The notes under the pieces: model-generated | What the model saw: the letters and a program-made list of their open reading frames with translations, nothing else | The model's database searches: none | Told to the model about the DNA's origin: nothing | Made by a program: the position numbers and the translations under genes | Shown here: piece after piece, positions 28,947 to 38,072 of the stretch | How the letters are laid out: every line of letters begins with the position of its first letter | Position numbering within the stretch: the stretch's first letter is position 1 | From: Hydrogenophaga crocea | GTDB taxonomy: Bacteria > Pseudomonadota > Gammaproteobacteria > Burkholderiales > Burkholderiaceae_C | Direction of reading: 5' to 3' | NCBI RefSeq assembly: GCF_011388215.1 | Contig: NZ_CP049989.1 | Location: 2,232,001 to 2,296,000, forward strand | DNA length: 64,000 bases

Positions 28947-30890
28947 TCAGGTGCCGATCACGCCGCCGTCGTTCTTGGTGATCACCAGCGTGGCCGAGCG
29001 CGGGCGCGCCGTGCCGCCCGCGGGCCAGTGGCTGTTGCCGCCTTCGCCCGGGTGCTGGATGTTGATGAACAGGGTCTTGCTGTCGGGCGTGAAGGTCAGG
29101 CCGGTCACCTCGCACTCCACCGGGCCCACGAGGAAGCGGCGGATCTCCTTGGTGACGGGATCGGCGCAGAGCATCTGGTTGTTGCCCTGGTTGGCGTAGT
29201 TGCCGGTGTTGCTGTAGTTGCCGTCGGTCTGGATCCACAGGCGGCCCGCGTTGTCGAAGCCCAGGCCGTCGGGGCTGTTGAAGGTGTTGTCGACAGTGAC
29301 GTTGGACGAGCCGTTGTTGAGCGGGTTGGCCTGCGCGATCGTGGGGTTGCCCGCGAGCACGAAGATGTCCCATTCGAAGGTCAGCGCGGTCGGGTCGTTG
29401 CCCGCCTCGCGCCAGCGCACGATCTGGCCGTACACGTTGCCGGTGCGCGGGTTGGCGTCGTTGGTGGTGGCGCGGCCCGAGTTGTTCGTGAGCGTCACGT
29501 ACACCTCGCGGGTCTGCGGATGCACCGTGACCCACTCGGGGCGGTCCATGGGCGTGGCGCCCAGCGCGTCGGCGGCCTGGCGCGTGCGCACCAGGATGTC
29601 GGCCTGCGAGCTGAAGGCGGACAGCGCGGGGTTGGCAGCGGTCAGGGGCAGCCATTCGCCCGTGCCCATCATGTCGCCGGTGGTCGCGCCGTCGTTGAAC
29701 TTCGCCACGTACAGCGTGCCGCTGTCGAGCAGGTTGCGGTTGTTCACGATGTCGCCCGCGATGTAGCGGCCGGTGGACACGAACTTGTAGACGTAGTCGT
29801 TGGCCTGGTCGTCGCCCATGTAGACCACCACGCGGCCGTCGGCGGCGATGGCGTAGGCAGCGTTCTCGTGCTTGATGCGGCCCAGCGCGGTGCGCTTCTT
29901 GGGCGTGGCGTTCACGTCGAAGGGATCGATCTCGACGATCCAGCCGAAGCGGTTGGCTTCGTTGGGCTCCTTCTGCCAGTCGAAGCGGTCGAAGTACTGC
30001 TCGTACTTGCGCGAGGTGGTGCCGCTGCTAAGGCCGTAGCGCACCATGTTGGCGTCGCGCGTCTGGCCTGGGTTGGCGGTGTTGGTGGTGCCGAAGTACT
30101 GGTTGAAGTTCTCTTCGCAGGTCAGGTACGTGCCCCAGGGCGTCCAGCCGTTGCCGCAGTTGTTGAGCGTGCCGAACACGGCCGTGCCCGTGGGGTCGGC
30201 GCTGGTCTGCAGCAGCGCGTCGCCGGCCGCGGGGCCGGTGAGCTGCATGAGCGTGTTGCCGGTGATGCGGCGGTTGTAGGCCGAGTCGACCACGACGGCC
30301 CAGGTGCCGGCGGTGCGCTTGACGTGCACCACGGCCACGCCGTGCGCGTTCAGGTCCTTGTTGGCGTCGTCGAGGCTGTCGACCACGCCGTTGGTGAACA
30401 GGTACTGCAGGTTGGTGTACTCGTGGTTCATCACGAGCAGGCCTTCGTCGCTCTTGCCGTTGATGGCGAAGTAGTGGATGCCGTCGTGGTTGTCGCCCAT
30501 CTGGCGCGCCTGCGCGGCGGCGTCTTCGCTGCCGTCGCCGACCCAGGTGGCGCCGGGGCCGGTGGAGAACAGCGGCGTGCCCCAGGGCGCGAGCACGGTG
30601 GCGGTGTAGCCCGGGGCCACGGTCACGCGGTCGCCGGTGTCGGTGGGGATGGCGGTGAAGCCCAGCAGCGGGCCAGCGGCCGGCGGCGTGCTGCCGCCCG
30701 CAACCGGTGCGTCGCTGCCGCCACCGCCGCAGCCCGTGAGGCCGGCCGAGAGGAAGCCCACGGCAGCGGCGCCCACGCCGGTCTTGAGCAGGAAGCCGCG
30801 GCGGTTCACGGCGCGTTCCACCACGCGCTGGAAGTGTTCGTTGTGGCTGGGATTGGTGGGCAGGTCTTCGCTGTCGATCGGATGCGTCAT
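28947..30890 (-). CDS. phoX: PhoX-family alkaline phosphatase
   Basis: Secreted Ca/Fe-dependent phosphatase that releases phosphate from organic esters. 647 residues. The Tat signal is NRRGFLLKTGVGAAAVGFLS, followed by a Gly-rich GCGGGG that may also act as a lipobox (LTGC). PhoX signatures include GDNHDGIHYF, VMNHEYTN, TYLTCEENFNQYF, TALGRIKHENAAYAI, DRPEWVTVHPQTREVYVTLT and the C-terminal SATLVITKNDGGVIG. The gene lies downstream of a glycosyltransferase with a PHO box in front. A second, diverged phoX is at 35904. Confidence 0.92.
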   Translation of the reverse strand: MTHPIDSEDLPTNPSHNEHFQRVVERAVNRRGFLLKTGVGAAAVGFLSAGLTGCGGGGSDAPVAGGSTPPAAGPLLGFTAIPTDTGDRVTVAPGYTATVLAPWGTPLFSTGPGATWVGDGSEDAAAQARQMGDNHDGIHYFAINGKSDEGLLVMNHEYTNLQYLFTNGVVDSLDDANKDLNAHGVAVVHVKRTAGTWAVVVDSAYNRRITGNTLMQLTGPAAGDALLQTSADPTGTAVFGTLNNCGNGWTPWGTYLTCEENFNQYFGTTNTANPGQTRDANMVRYGLSSGTTSRKYEQYFDRFDWQKEPNEANRFGWIVEIDPFDVNATPKKRTALGRIKHENAAYAIAADGRVVVYMGDDQANDYVYKFVSTGRYIAGDIVNNRNLLDSGTLYVAKFNDGATTGDMMGTGEWLPLTAANPALSAFSSQADILVRTRQAADALGATPMDRPEWVTVHPQTREVYVTLTNNSGRATTNDANPRTGNVYGQIVRWREAGNDPTALTFEWDIFVLAGNPTIAQANPLNNGSSNVTVDNTFNSPDGLGFDNAGRLWIQTDGNYSNTGNYANQGNNQMLCADPVTKEIRRFLVGPVECEVTGLTFTPDSKTLFINIQHPGEGGNSHWPAGGTARPRSATLVITKNDGGVIGT

Positions 30891-30931
30891 GGTGTGTCCT
30901 GTGGGGTTGCGAGCGAGAGAAAAACGAAAGG

Positions 30932-32191
30932 CTAGAGAGCGCGCGTGAAAGGGTCGTGAAAGCCCGATGACGCTTGCGCGTCGCGCGCGCCCGGCAGCAC
31001 CGGCCAGCCCGTGGTGCGCAGGAAGATGTCTTCGACCTGGCGCGCGATCTGCGCCCAGTCCAGCGGCGCCACCTGCGCGCGCGCCTGCGAGGCCGCGTGG
31101 CGCACGCGCGCGGGCTCGTGCGCCAGCGCCGCGGCCTGCCGCACGAAACCCTCGGGGTCGTGCGGCGCAGCGAGCCAGCCGTTGTGGCCGTGGCGCACCC
31201 AGTCGCCCGCGGCCGCGGTGTCGAAGGCGAGCACCGGCAGGCCGCTGGCCAGCGCTTCGAGCGTCACGTTGCCGAAGGTTTCGGTGAGGCTGGCGAAGCC
31301 GAACAGGTCGGCGCTCGCGTAGTGGGCCGACAGGTCGGTGTCGCGGCGCATGCCCGCGAACACGGCCTGCGGGCAGCGCTGCTGCAGCGCGGCGCGCTGC
31401 GGCCCGTCGCCCACGAAGACCAGCTTCACATCGCTGCGCACCGCGCGCATGGCCTCGTGGGCGCGCACCACGACCTCGAGGTTCTTCTCGGGCGCGAGCC
31501 GGCCCACGGCGATCATCACCAGCGTGTCGGGCCCGGCGCCCCATTGCGCACGCAGCGCCTCGCTGCGGCGTTCGGGGGTGAAGCGCTGCGTGTCCACGCC
31601 GCGCGCCACCACCTGCACGTTGTGAAAGCCGATGGCCTGCAGCTCGGCGCGCAGCGCCTGCGTGGGCACCATGGTGCAGCGCGTGAGGTTGTGGAACTTG
31701 CGCAGGTAGGCCGCGATGGGCGTCTTGAGCCAGCCCACGCCGTAGTGCCGGCTGTAGGCGTGGAAGTTGGTGCGGAAGTCGGACGTGACGGGCAGTCGCA
31801 GGCGGCGCGCCGCCTGCAGCGCCGACCAGCCCAGCGGCCCTTCGGTGGCGATGTGCACCAGGTCGGGCCGCTGCAGCGTCCAGGCGCGCACCAGCGCACC
31901 CTTGCTCGGCAGGCCGAGCTTGAGTTCGGGGTAGCGCGGGATCGGCATGCCGCGCATCAGCAGTTCTTCGAAGCCCTCGTCGCTGCGCGCGGCATCGGCG
32001 CGTGTCTGCCGCGGGCGGATCAGCTGCACCTGGTGGTTGCGCGCGCACAGCCCCTGCACGAGCCGCGACAGCGTGAGCGCCACGCCGTTGATTTCGGGCG
32101 GCCAGGTCTCGGTCACGACCGACAGGCGCAGCGAGGGCCGCGCGGCGGGAAATTCCTCGACCAGGAAGGCATCGGTGTCGGCGGTGATCAT
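30932..32191 (-). CDS. GT4 glycosyltransferase, MgtA/SQD2-like
   Basis: About 419 residues, GT-B fold. N-terminal acceptor half: SVVTETWPPEINGVALTLSR, HIATEGPLGWSALQAARRLR, and SDFRTNFHAYSRHYGVGWLK. C-terminal donor half: AVGRLAPEKNLEVVVRAHEA and the nucleotide-sugar motif FASLTETFGNVTLEALASGLP (E-X7-E, residues about 325-345). This is the branch containing lipid glycosyltransferases such as mannosyltransferase MgtA and sulfoquinovosyltransferase SQD2, so a glycolipid product is plausible. The start at 32191 has GGAG ten bases upstream; 32200 is an alternative. It probably forms an operon with phoX (41-base gap). Confidence 0.82.
   Translation of the reverse strand: MITADTDAFLVEEFPAARPSLRLSVVTETWPPEINGVALTLSRLVQGLCARNHQVQLIRPRQTRADAARSDEGFEELLMRGMPIPRYPELKLGLPSKGALVRAWTLQRPDLVHIATEGPLGWSALQAARRLRLPVTSDFRTNFHAYSRHYGVGWLKTPIAAYLRKFHNLTRCTMVPTQALRAELQAIGFHNVQVVARGVDTQRFTPERRSEALRAQWGAGPDTLVMIAVGRLAPEKNLEVVVRAHEAMRAVRSDVKLVFVGDGPQRAALQQRCPQAVFAGMRRDTDLSAHYASADLFGFASLTETFGNVTLEALASGLPVLAFDTAAAGDWVRHGHNGWLAAPHDPEGFVRQAAALAHEPARVRHAASQARAQVAPLDWAQIARQVEDIFLRTTGWPVLPGARDAQASSGFHDPFTRAL
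30945..30962 (-). promoter_or_regulatory. PHO box in front of phoX (inside the glycosyltransferase 3' end)
   Basis: On the reverse strand, CTTTCAC-GACC-CTTTCAC is two identical seven-base repeats spaced by four. This is the PhoB box layout (consensus CTGTCAT-N4-CTGTCAC, one mismatch in the first half, one in the second). It sits 55 bases upstream of the phoX ATG, within the last codons of the glycosyltransferase. Confidence 0.65.
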
Positions 32192-32280
32192 GGCGCGCAT
32201 GCTCCGGCCGCTTCGCAACAGCCGTGTGACAGCGCGACACCGCGATGACGACCGCGTGCCAGCGCGGTGACGCGGCGCCA

Positions 32281-32298
32281 CTGTCACCGCGCTTTCAC
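32281..32298 (+). promoter_or_regulatory. PHO box upstream of the Mpo1-like gene
   Basis: CTGTCAC-CGCG-CTTTCAC on the forward strand matches the 7-4-7 PhoB box very well. If it replaces the -35, transcription starts near 32320, after the ATG at 32313, which supports the TTG start at 32367. A weaker reverse-orientation half-match (CTGTCAC-ACGG-CTGTTGC, 32232 to 32215) faces the glycosyltransferase and is uncertain. Confidence 0.7.
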
Positions 32299-32366
32299 AG
32301 GCGCGGCCGACCATGCCGCGGACCTTTGCGTCACCCTCCCCTGACTTCGACCACGGAGCGCCCGCC

Positions 32367-32972
32367 TTGAAAGATTTCTTCGATGCCTTGCAGACCCAGC
32401 GCTGGGACGACCACCGCTACTACCACCACAGCCGCATCAACCAGACGCTGCACCTGGTGAGCGCGATCAGCTTCGTGATCGCCTACGTGATGCTGTGGTT
32501 CGACCCCGTGATCTCGGCGCTGATCGCCTGGCTGGTCTCGATGACCTCGCGCCAGGCCGGCCACTTCTTCTTCGAGCCCAAGGGCTACGACCACGTGAAC
32601 CAGGCCACGCACGAGTACAAGGAAGACATCAAGGTGGGCTACAACCTGCGCCGCAAGGTGGTGCTGATGGCGCTGTGGGCGCTGGTGCCGGTGCTGGTGT
32701 GGATCGATCCCTCGGTGCTGGGCCTGTTCGAGCCGCACCACGACAACGTGGGCTACATCCGCCACGTGGGCACGCTGTGGCTGGGCCTGGGCATCGGCGG
32801 CCTGTTGTTCCGCACGGTGCACCTGTTTTTCCTGCAGGACATCCAGACCGGTCTGGTGTGGGCGACCAAGATCCTCACCGACCCGTTCCACGACATCAAG
32901 CTGTACCACAAGGCGCCGTTCTATCTGCTCAAGGGGCAGTTGATCGATCCGGGGGTGGGGCAGCACCGCTGA
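32367..32972 (+). CDS. Multi-pass membrane protein, Mpo1/DUF962-like (tentative)
   Basis: About 201 residues with four hydrophobic segments. The sequence RYYHHSRINQTLHLVSAISF and SRQAGHFFFEPKGYDHVNQA resembles the histidine pattern of DUF962 proteins, whose yeast member Mpo1 is an iron-dependent dioxygenase acting on 2-hydroxy fatty acids. The match is by eye and tentative. The TTG start is chosen because GGAG lies eight bases upstream and the upstream ATG (32313) would precede the expected transcript start. The preceding PHO box suggests phosphate-starvation control. Confidence 0.6.
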   Translation: MKDFFDALQTQRWDDHRYYHHSRINQTLHLVSAISFVIAYVMLWFDPVISALIAWLVSMTSRQAGHFFFEPKGYDHVNQATHEYKEDIKVGYNLRRKVVLMALWALVPVLVWIDPSVLGLFEPHHDNVGYIRHVGTLWLGLGIGGLLFRTVHLFFLQDIQTGLVWATKILTDPFHDIKLYHKAPFYLLKGQLIDPGVGQHR

Positions 32973-33177
32973 TGGATGGGTGTCGCGAGCGTTTCGGGCA
33001 TGCACCTCGCGGGCACACGATCGCGGGGTGCGCCACTCCGCGACTGTCCCCCGGCCCTGCTGCGCAGGGCCTCCTCCTTTATGTCGCTGCGTGGCGCTCC
33101 CCACACTCGTGTGCTGAAGTGATCTATAGGCATGCCACTGACCCGGGCGCCGCCACCCGGAGCCGCCGGAGGAGGCC

Positions 33178-34827
33178 TCAACGTGCGAACAGTGCCCGCA
33201 GAGTCTCCGACCGCAGTTGCCTCGAGATCCCCTTGGCATCCAGGCCGGAAGGCAAGGTCCACCACCCATCCGCCTGCATCTCGCGCCCCGCCGCCACACA
33301 CCGCTGCACCACCTCGCCGAACGCCGCGTCATCGAAGTTGAGCGAGAAGATGAACCGCCCCGTGCCCACCCAGCTCAAGGCCAGCCCGTGCCAGCGCAGG
33401 TAGAACTGGAACATCCAGTGGTAGCGGCCCGGCTGCGTGTAGTCGAGCGTCCACACGCTGTGCAGGTTGCGCGCACGCACCGGCAGGCCGGCTTCTGCCA
33501 TCGCGGCATTGAACTGCGCGCAGCGCGCGTTCCAGCGTTCGTCACTGCCTGCGTACATCGCCTGCACCTCGGGCGTGTCCAGGCGCTCGAAGAAGGCGTG
33601 CATACCGCCCATCACGTGCGGGTGGGCGTTGAAGGTGCCGCGCGCAAAACACAGGTCGGCCGGGCGCTCGGGGCGAAAGCGCTGCATCAGCGCGGCACGG
33701 CCGCACACCACGCCCACCGGGTAACCGCCCGCCACGGTCTTGCCGTAGGTGACGAGATCGGCCTTCACGCCGAAGTACTCCTGCGCGCCACCCGGTGCCA
33801 GGCGGAACCCGAGGAAGACCTCGTCGAAGATCAGCACGATGCCGCGCTCGGTGCAGACCTCGCGCAGCCGCTGCAGCCAGCGCGTGTAGGCCGCGCGGTC
33901 GAAGCCGGCGCTGCGCAGGCCGTTCATGAGCGTGCCGTCGCCGGGCGCGTTGCGGTTGGGGTGCAGGGCCTGCAGCGGGTTCACGAGCACGCAGGCGATG
34001 TCGCGGCGCGTGCGCAGCACCGCCAGGCTGCGCTCGTCCATGTCCTTGAGCGTGTAGGTCTCGCGCGGGGGCAAGGGGTTGCCGGGGCCGGGTTGCACGT
34101 CTTCCCACCAGCCGTGGTACGCGCCGCAGAAGCGCACCAGGTGCTTCTTGCGCGTGTGGTAACGCGCCAGGCGCACGGCCTGCATCACGGCCTCGGTGCC
34201 GCTCATGTGGAACGACACCTGCTCGTGGCCCGAGACAGCCTGCAGGCGCTGCACGTTGCTGGCCACCACCGGGTGCAGCGCGCCCAGCACCGGGCCCAGT
34301 TCGAGGCCGATGCGCGCGCCCTCTTCCATGCAGGCCTTGTAGACGTCCACGCCGAGCACGTTGACGCCGTACGAGCCCGTGAGGTCGAGGAAGCGGTTGC
34401 CGTCGAGATCTTGCACATGCACGCCGCTGGCGGCCTGCACGAAGGCGCCCACCTTGAGGCGCTCGCGCAGGTAGGGGCTGAAGGGAAACGGCACGCGGTA
34501 GGCGCTGGTGAGCTGCAGATCGGCCAGGCCTTCGCGCGCCTGCGCGGTGAGCGCCAGGCTCTTCGCGTAGCGCCCGGCGTAGGCCGCGCACAGGCGCTCG
34601 AAAGCAGCCCGGCGCTGCGCGGCCAGCGCGCTGTCGGCGCCGTCGGCGCTGAACCAGCGCGCCTCGTCGAAGGCGTAGCCGGGCAGCAGCCGCGCGAGCC
34701 GCTTGGCCATGCGCGAGTGGCCCGCGAGCGATCGGTGCTTGGCGCGCGAGAGCGCCAGGCGTTGTTGCAGGTAAGGCAGGACCAGCAGCGCGGAGCCCGC
34801 GGGCACGGCATAGGACAGCAGGGACAT
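33178..34827 (-). CDS. Class III PLP aminotransferase, glutamate-1-semialdehyde aminomutase-like
   Basis: 549 residues. The catalytic core (about 115-500) has FLDLTGSYGVNVLGVD, SFHMSGTEAVMQAVRLARYH, CGAYHGWWEDV, LIFDEVFLGFRLAPGG (Asp for the PLP nitrogen) and the Schiff-base lysine in VTYGKTVAGGYPVG. It is about 110 residues longer at the N-terminus than HemL, with a hydrophobic start (LLSYAVPAGSALLVLPYLQ) that could be a membrane anchor, so it is not housekeeping HemL. Start at 34827. Divergent from a phosphatidylserine decarboxylase, 56 bases apart, which suggests a lipid or amino-lipid role. A 205-base gap to the Mpo1-like gene (32973-33177) shows nothing convincing. Confidence 0.8.
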   Translation of the reverse strand: MSLLSYAVPAGSALLVLPYLQQRLALSRAKHRSLAGHSRMAKRLARLLPGYAFDEARWFSADGADSALAAQRRAAFERLCAAYAGRYAKSLALTAQAREGLADLQLTSAYRVPFPFSPYLRERLKVGAFVQAASGVHVQDLDGNRFLDLTGSYGVNVLGVDVYKACMEEGARIGLELGPVLGALHPVVASNVQRLQAVSGHEQVSFHMSGTEAVMQAVRLARYHTRKKHLVRFCGAYHGWWEDVQPGPGNPLPPRETYTLKDMDERSLAVLRTRRDIACVLVNPLQALHPNRNAPGDGTLMNGLRSAGFDRAAYTRWLQRLREVCTERGIVLIFDEVFLGFRLAPGGAQEYFGVKADLVTYGKTVAGGYPVGVVCGRAALMQRFRPERPADLCFARGTFNAHPHVMGGMHAFFERLDTPEVQAMYAGSDERWNARCAQFNAAMAEAGLPVRARNLHSVWTLDYTQPGRYHWMFQFYLRWHGLALSWVGTGRFIFSLNFDDAAFGEVVQRCVAAGREMQADGWWTLPSGLDAKGISRQLRSETLRALFAR

Positions 34828-34883
34828 GGCGTTCGGGGCGTCGTGGAAATCCCGCACTTGTATGGCCCCCGGATGACCCAACG

Positions 34884-35825
34884 ATGAAAAGCATGCGACA
34901 GAACGGTACGGGCTTCGTGCAGCGCCAGGTGCGCCGCTTCGCGCTCAACGAAGACCTGAACTTCCTGCTCACCAACCGCGTGCCGCGCCTGGCGCTCACG
35001 CGCTTCATGGGCTGGTTCAGCGGCATCCGCCAGCCGCTGGTGCGCGACGCTTCGATGGCGGTGTGGAAGGCCTTCACCGACCTCGACCTGAGCGATGCGA
35101 AGAAGCAGCGCTTCGACAGCCTGCACGACTGCTTCACGCGCGAGCTGCGCGAGGGCGCACGCCCGGTGAACCCCGACCCGCAGTGGCTCACCAGCCCCTG
35201 CGACGCGATCGTGGGCGCGTGCGGCCGCATCGGTGCGCCGGGCGACGACCCCGAGGACCAGGTGTTCCAGGCCAAGGGGTTTCCGTACACGCTGCGCGAG
35301 CTCATCGGCGACTCGCCGCGCGCGCGCGAGGCCATCGCGGCCCTGCGCGGCGGCAGCTTCGTCACGTTGCGCCTGACCTCGGCCATGTACCACCGCTTCC
35401 ACGCGCCCGACGCGCTGCGGCTCGAGCACGTGACGCACTTCAGCGGCGACACCTGGAACGTGAACCCGATCGCGCTCGCGCGCGTGCAAAAGCTGTTCTG
35501 CCGCAACGAACGCGCCGCGCTCTACACGCGCCTGGCCGACGGCACGCCGCTGCTGCTGGTGCCGGTGGCGGCCATCCTCGTCGCCAGCCTGCGCCTGCGC
35601 GCGCTGCCGCTGCCGCTGAACACGCGCTACCGCGGGCCCGACGAACTGCTCTGCGACGCGGCGTACGCGCGCGGTGAGGAAATGGGCCACTTCGAGCACG
35701 GCTCGACCATCCTGCTGTTCGCGCCGCCGGGCTTCGCGCTCGCGCCCGGCGTGGCCAGCGGCCAGGGCATTCGCATGGGACAGCCGCTGCTGCGTCGCGA
35801 AGCGCCCACACAAGCCCCGGCATGA
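34884..35825 (+). CDS. psd: Phosphatidylserine decarboxylase family protein
   Basis: Makes phosphatidylethanolamine from phosphatidylserine; membrane-associated, pyruvoyl-dependent. 313 residues. The self-cleavage site is HFEHGSTILLF, giving the pyruvoyl group from Ser274 (the usual L-G-S-T appears here as H-G-S-T). Other motifs: LTSPCDAIVGACGRI, AMYHRFHAPDALRLEHVTHF and NPIALARVQKLFCRNERA. The change of the residue before the G-S-T is unusual but seen in the atypical branch of the family. It may be a second PSD beside a housekeeping copy elsewhere. The next gene, phoX2, has its own PHO box. Confidence 0.85.
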   Translation: MKSMRQNGTGFVQRQVRRFALNEDLNFLLTNRVPRLALTRFMGWFSGIRQPLVRDASMAVWKAFTDLDLSDAKKQRFDSLHDCFTRELREGARPVNPDPQWLTSPCDAIVGACGRIGAPGDDPEDQVFQAKGFPYTLRELIGDSPRAREAIAALRGGSFVTLRLTSAMYHRFHAPDALRLEHVTHFSGDTWNVNPIALARVQKLFCRNERAALYTRLADGTPLLLVPVAAILVASLRLRALPLPLNTRYRGPDELLCDAAYARGEEMGHFEHGSTILLFAPPGFALAPGVASGQGIRMGQPLLRREAPTQAPA

Positions 35826-35832
35826 CACCGCG

Positions 35833-35850
35833 CTGTCATGTGACTTTCAC
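35833..35850 (+). promoter_or_regulatory. PHO box in front of the second phoX
   Basis: CTGTCAT-GTGA-CTTTCAC has a perfect first half and one mismatch in the second, spaced by four. It lies 53 bases before the phoX2 ATG and eight bases after the psd stop. Confidence 0.7.
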
Positions 35851-35903
35851 GAAACACCCCAAGCATTCGGTCACGGCAGCACCGCCCCACGAGGACCCCG
35901 ACC

Positions 35904-38048
35904 ATGATCGACTTCAACGACGAAGACTCCAACCGCAGCCCCAATCCCACGTTCGACAGCGTGCTGAACGCGCGCCTGAGCCGGCGCCACCTGCTGCGCG
36001 GCGGCGCGGGCGCGGCCGTGGTGGGTGGCGCCGCGCTGAGCGGCTGCGCGAGCACGGGCCAAGCCACCGCCCCCGCGGGCCCGGTGTCGCAGCTGGGCTT
36101 CAAGCCCGTGGCCCACAGCCTGGCCGACACCGTGGTGGTGCCGCCCGGCTACACCGCGCAGGTGCTCTACGCGGGCGGCGACCCGCTGGCCGCGGGCGTG
36201 CCCGCCTTCAAGAACGACGGCACCGACAACGAATGGGGCCGCCGCGCGGGCGATCACCACGACGGCATCGAGTGGTTCGGCCTCGACGCCGAGGGCAAGC
36301 CCTCGGCCACGTTCTCGTCGCGCGGCGTGCTCGCGATGAACCACGAGGCCACGACGGACGAGAAGCTCTCGTCGTTCTTCATCCACGCCAACGGCGGCAC
36401 GTCCACGCTGCCGCGGCCCGCGGCCGAGATCGACAAGGAGCTGATGATCCACGGCATCTCGGTGGTCGAGGTGCGCCGCGACGGCCGCCGCTGGGTCACG
36501 CGCCAGGACTCGCCGCTGAACCGGCGCATCACCACGCTCAGCGAGGCCGTGTTCACCGGCCCCGCCGCGGGCAGCGCGCACCTGGTCACGCGCTTCAGCC
36601 CCGGCGGCACCAAGGCCCGCGGCACGGTGAACAACTGCGGCACCGGCCGCACGCCCTGGGGCACGCTGGTGTCGGGCGAAGAAAACTGGTTCGGCTACTT
36701 CTTCCGCGACGCGCAGGACGACGCACGCCGCAACGACCCGAAGATGGTCAACGCCTTCAACCGCTACGGCCGTCGCGCGGGCGCGCCGAGCCGCCACGGC
36801 TGGGAATCGGGCGGCAGCGAAGACCGCTTCCAGCGCTGGAACACCGGCGTCACCGGCGCGAGCGCGCGCGAGGACTACCGCAATGAATTCCACACCTTTG
36901 GCTACGTGGTCGAACTCGACCCGTACAACCCGAACACCCTGCTCACCAAGCGCACCGCGCTGGGCCGCTTCGCGCACGAAAACGTGAGCTTCGCCGTGCC
37001 GGTGGCGGGCCAGCCGGTGGTGGCCTACATGGGCTGCGACGCGCGCGGCGAGTACATCTACAAGTTCGTGTCGAGCGAGAAGTGGGACCCGGCCGATGCC
37101 CAGCCGCGCAACCGCCTCGCCGCGGGCGACAAGTACCTGGACAGCGGCACGCTGTACGTGGCGCGCTTCAACCCCGACGGCACGGGCGAGTGGCTCGAGC
37201 TGTCGCCGAAGAACCCGGCCATCGCCGCCTACAGGGGCTTCGACTTCAAGACCCAGGCCGACGTCTGCGTGTTCACGCGCCTGGCCGCCGACGCCGCGGG
37301 CGCGACCAAGATGGACCGCCCCGAGTGGACCGGCGTGAACCCCAGGAACGGCGAGGTCTACATCACCCTCACCAACAACAGCCAGCGCACGCCCGCCACG
37401 GTGGACGCGGCCAACCCGCGCGCCTACACCGACCTCAAGGCCGGCAAGGAGCAAAAAGGCAACGTGCACGGCCACATCGTGCGCCTGGCCGAGGCCACGC
37501 CCGCCGAGGCGACGTTCCGCTGGGACATCTACCTGTTCGGTTCGGAGGCCGACGCCGACCAGGCCACGGTGAACCTCTCCAGCCTCACCGCCGACAACGA
37601 CTTGTCCTCGCCTGACGGCCTGGTGTTCAGCAAGGCCACGGGCATCTGCTGGATCGAGACCGACGACGGCGCCTACACCGACAAGACCAACTGCATGCTG
37701 CTGGCCGCGCTGCCGGGCCAGGTGGGCGACGGCCGCCGCGTGACGCTCAAGGCCGGCGAGCGCGAAGTGAGCACGCCCGCGGGCAAGGCGCAGACGCCGG
37801 CCACGCTGCGCCGCTTCCTCGTCGGCCCCAGGGGTGCCGAGATCACCGGCATCACCGAAACGCCCGATGGCCGCGCGCTGTTCGTGAACATCCAGCATGC
37901 GGGCGAGAACACCAAGATGGCCGACATCGGCGACCCGGCCAAGTACGAAAGCCAGTGGCCGTCCAACGCCGGCTACGGCGCGGGCCAACGCCCGCGCTCG
38001 GCCACGATCGTGATCACCAAGAACGATGGCGGGGTGATCGGGTCCTGA
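35904..38048 (+). CDS. PhoX-family alkaline phosphatase, second copy
   Basis: 714 residues, a paralogue of the phoX at 28947. The Tat signal SRRHLLRGGAGAAVVGGAAL ends in LSGC, a lipobox, so it may be an exported lipoprotein. Shared signatures: GDHHDGIEWFGLDAEGK, AMNHEATTD, VSGEENWFGYFF, TALGRFAHENVSFAV, DRPEWTGVNPRNGEVYITLT and the identical ending ATIVITKNDGGVIGS. It is about 70 residues longer, mainly through a central insertion (about 285-310, near the WESGGSEDRFQRWNTGVTGA stretch). PHO-box controlled. Followed by a strong terminator. Confidence 0.9.
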   Translation: MIDFNDEDSNRSPNPTFDSVLNARLSRRHLLRGGAGAAVVGGAALSGCASTGQATAPAGPVSQLGFKPVAHSLADTVVVPPGYTAQVLYAGGDPLAAGVPAFKNDGTDNEWGRRAGDHHDGIEWFGLDAEGKPSATFSSRGVLAMNHEATTDEKLSSFFIHANGGTSTLPRPAAEIDKELMIHGISVVEVRRDGRRWVTRQDSPLNRRITTLSEAVFTGPAAGSAHLVTRFSPGGTKARGTVNNCGTGRTPWGTLVSGEENWFGYFFRDAQDDARRNDPKMVNAFNRYGRRAGAPSRHGWESGGSEDRFQRWNTGVTGASAREDYRNEFHTFGYVVELDPYNPNTLLTKRTALGRFAHENVSFAVPVAGQPVVAYMGCDARGEYIYKFVSSEKWDPADAQPRNRLAAGDKYLDSGTLYVARFNPDGTGEWLELSPKNPAIAAYRGFDFKTQADVCVFTRLAADAAGATKMDRPEWTGVNPRNGEVYITLTNNSQRTPATVDAANPRAYTDLKAGKEQKGNVHGHIVRLAEATPAEATFRWDIYLFGSEADADQATVNLSSLTADNDLSSPDGLVFSKATGICWIETDDGAYTDKTNCMLLAALPGQVGDGRRVTLKAGEREVSTPAGKAQTPATLRRFLVGPRGAEITGITETPDGRALFVNIQHAGENTKMADIGDPAKYESQWPSNAGYGAGQRPRSATIVITKNDGGVIGS

Positions 38049-38072
38049 GCCCGCTCGCCATCGCACCCTGCG

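Noticed and set aside
32215..32232. Reverse-strand PHO box for the glycosyltransferase
   Set aside because: One half is perfect but the other matches only CTGT, and it lies too close to the start (15-24 bases) to be convincing.
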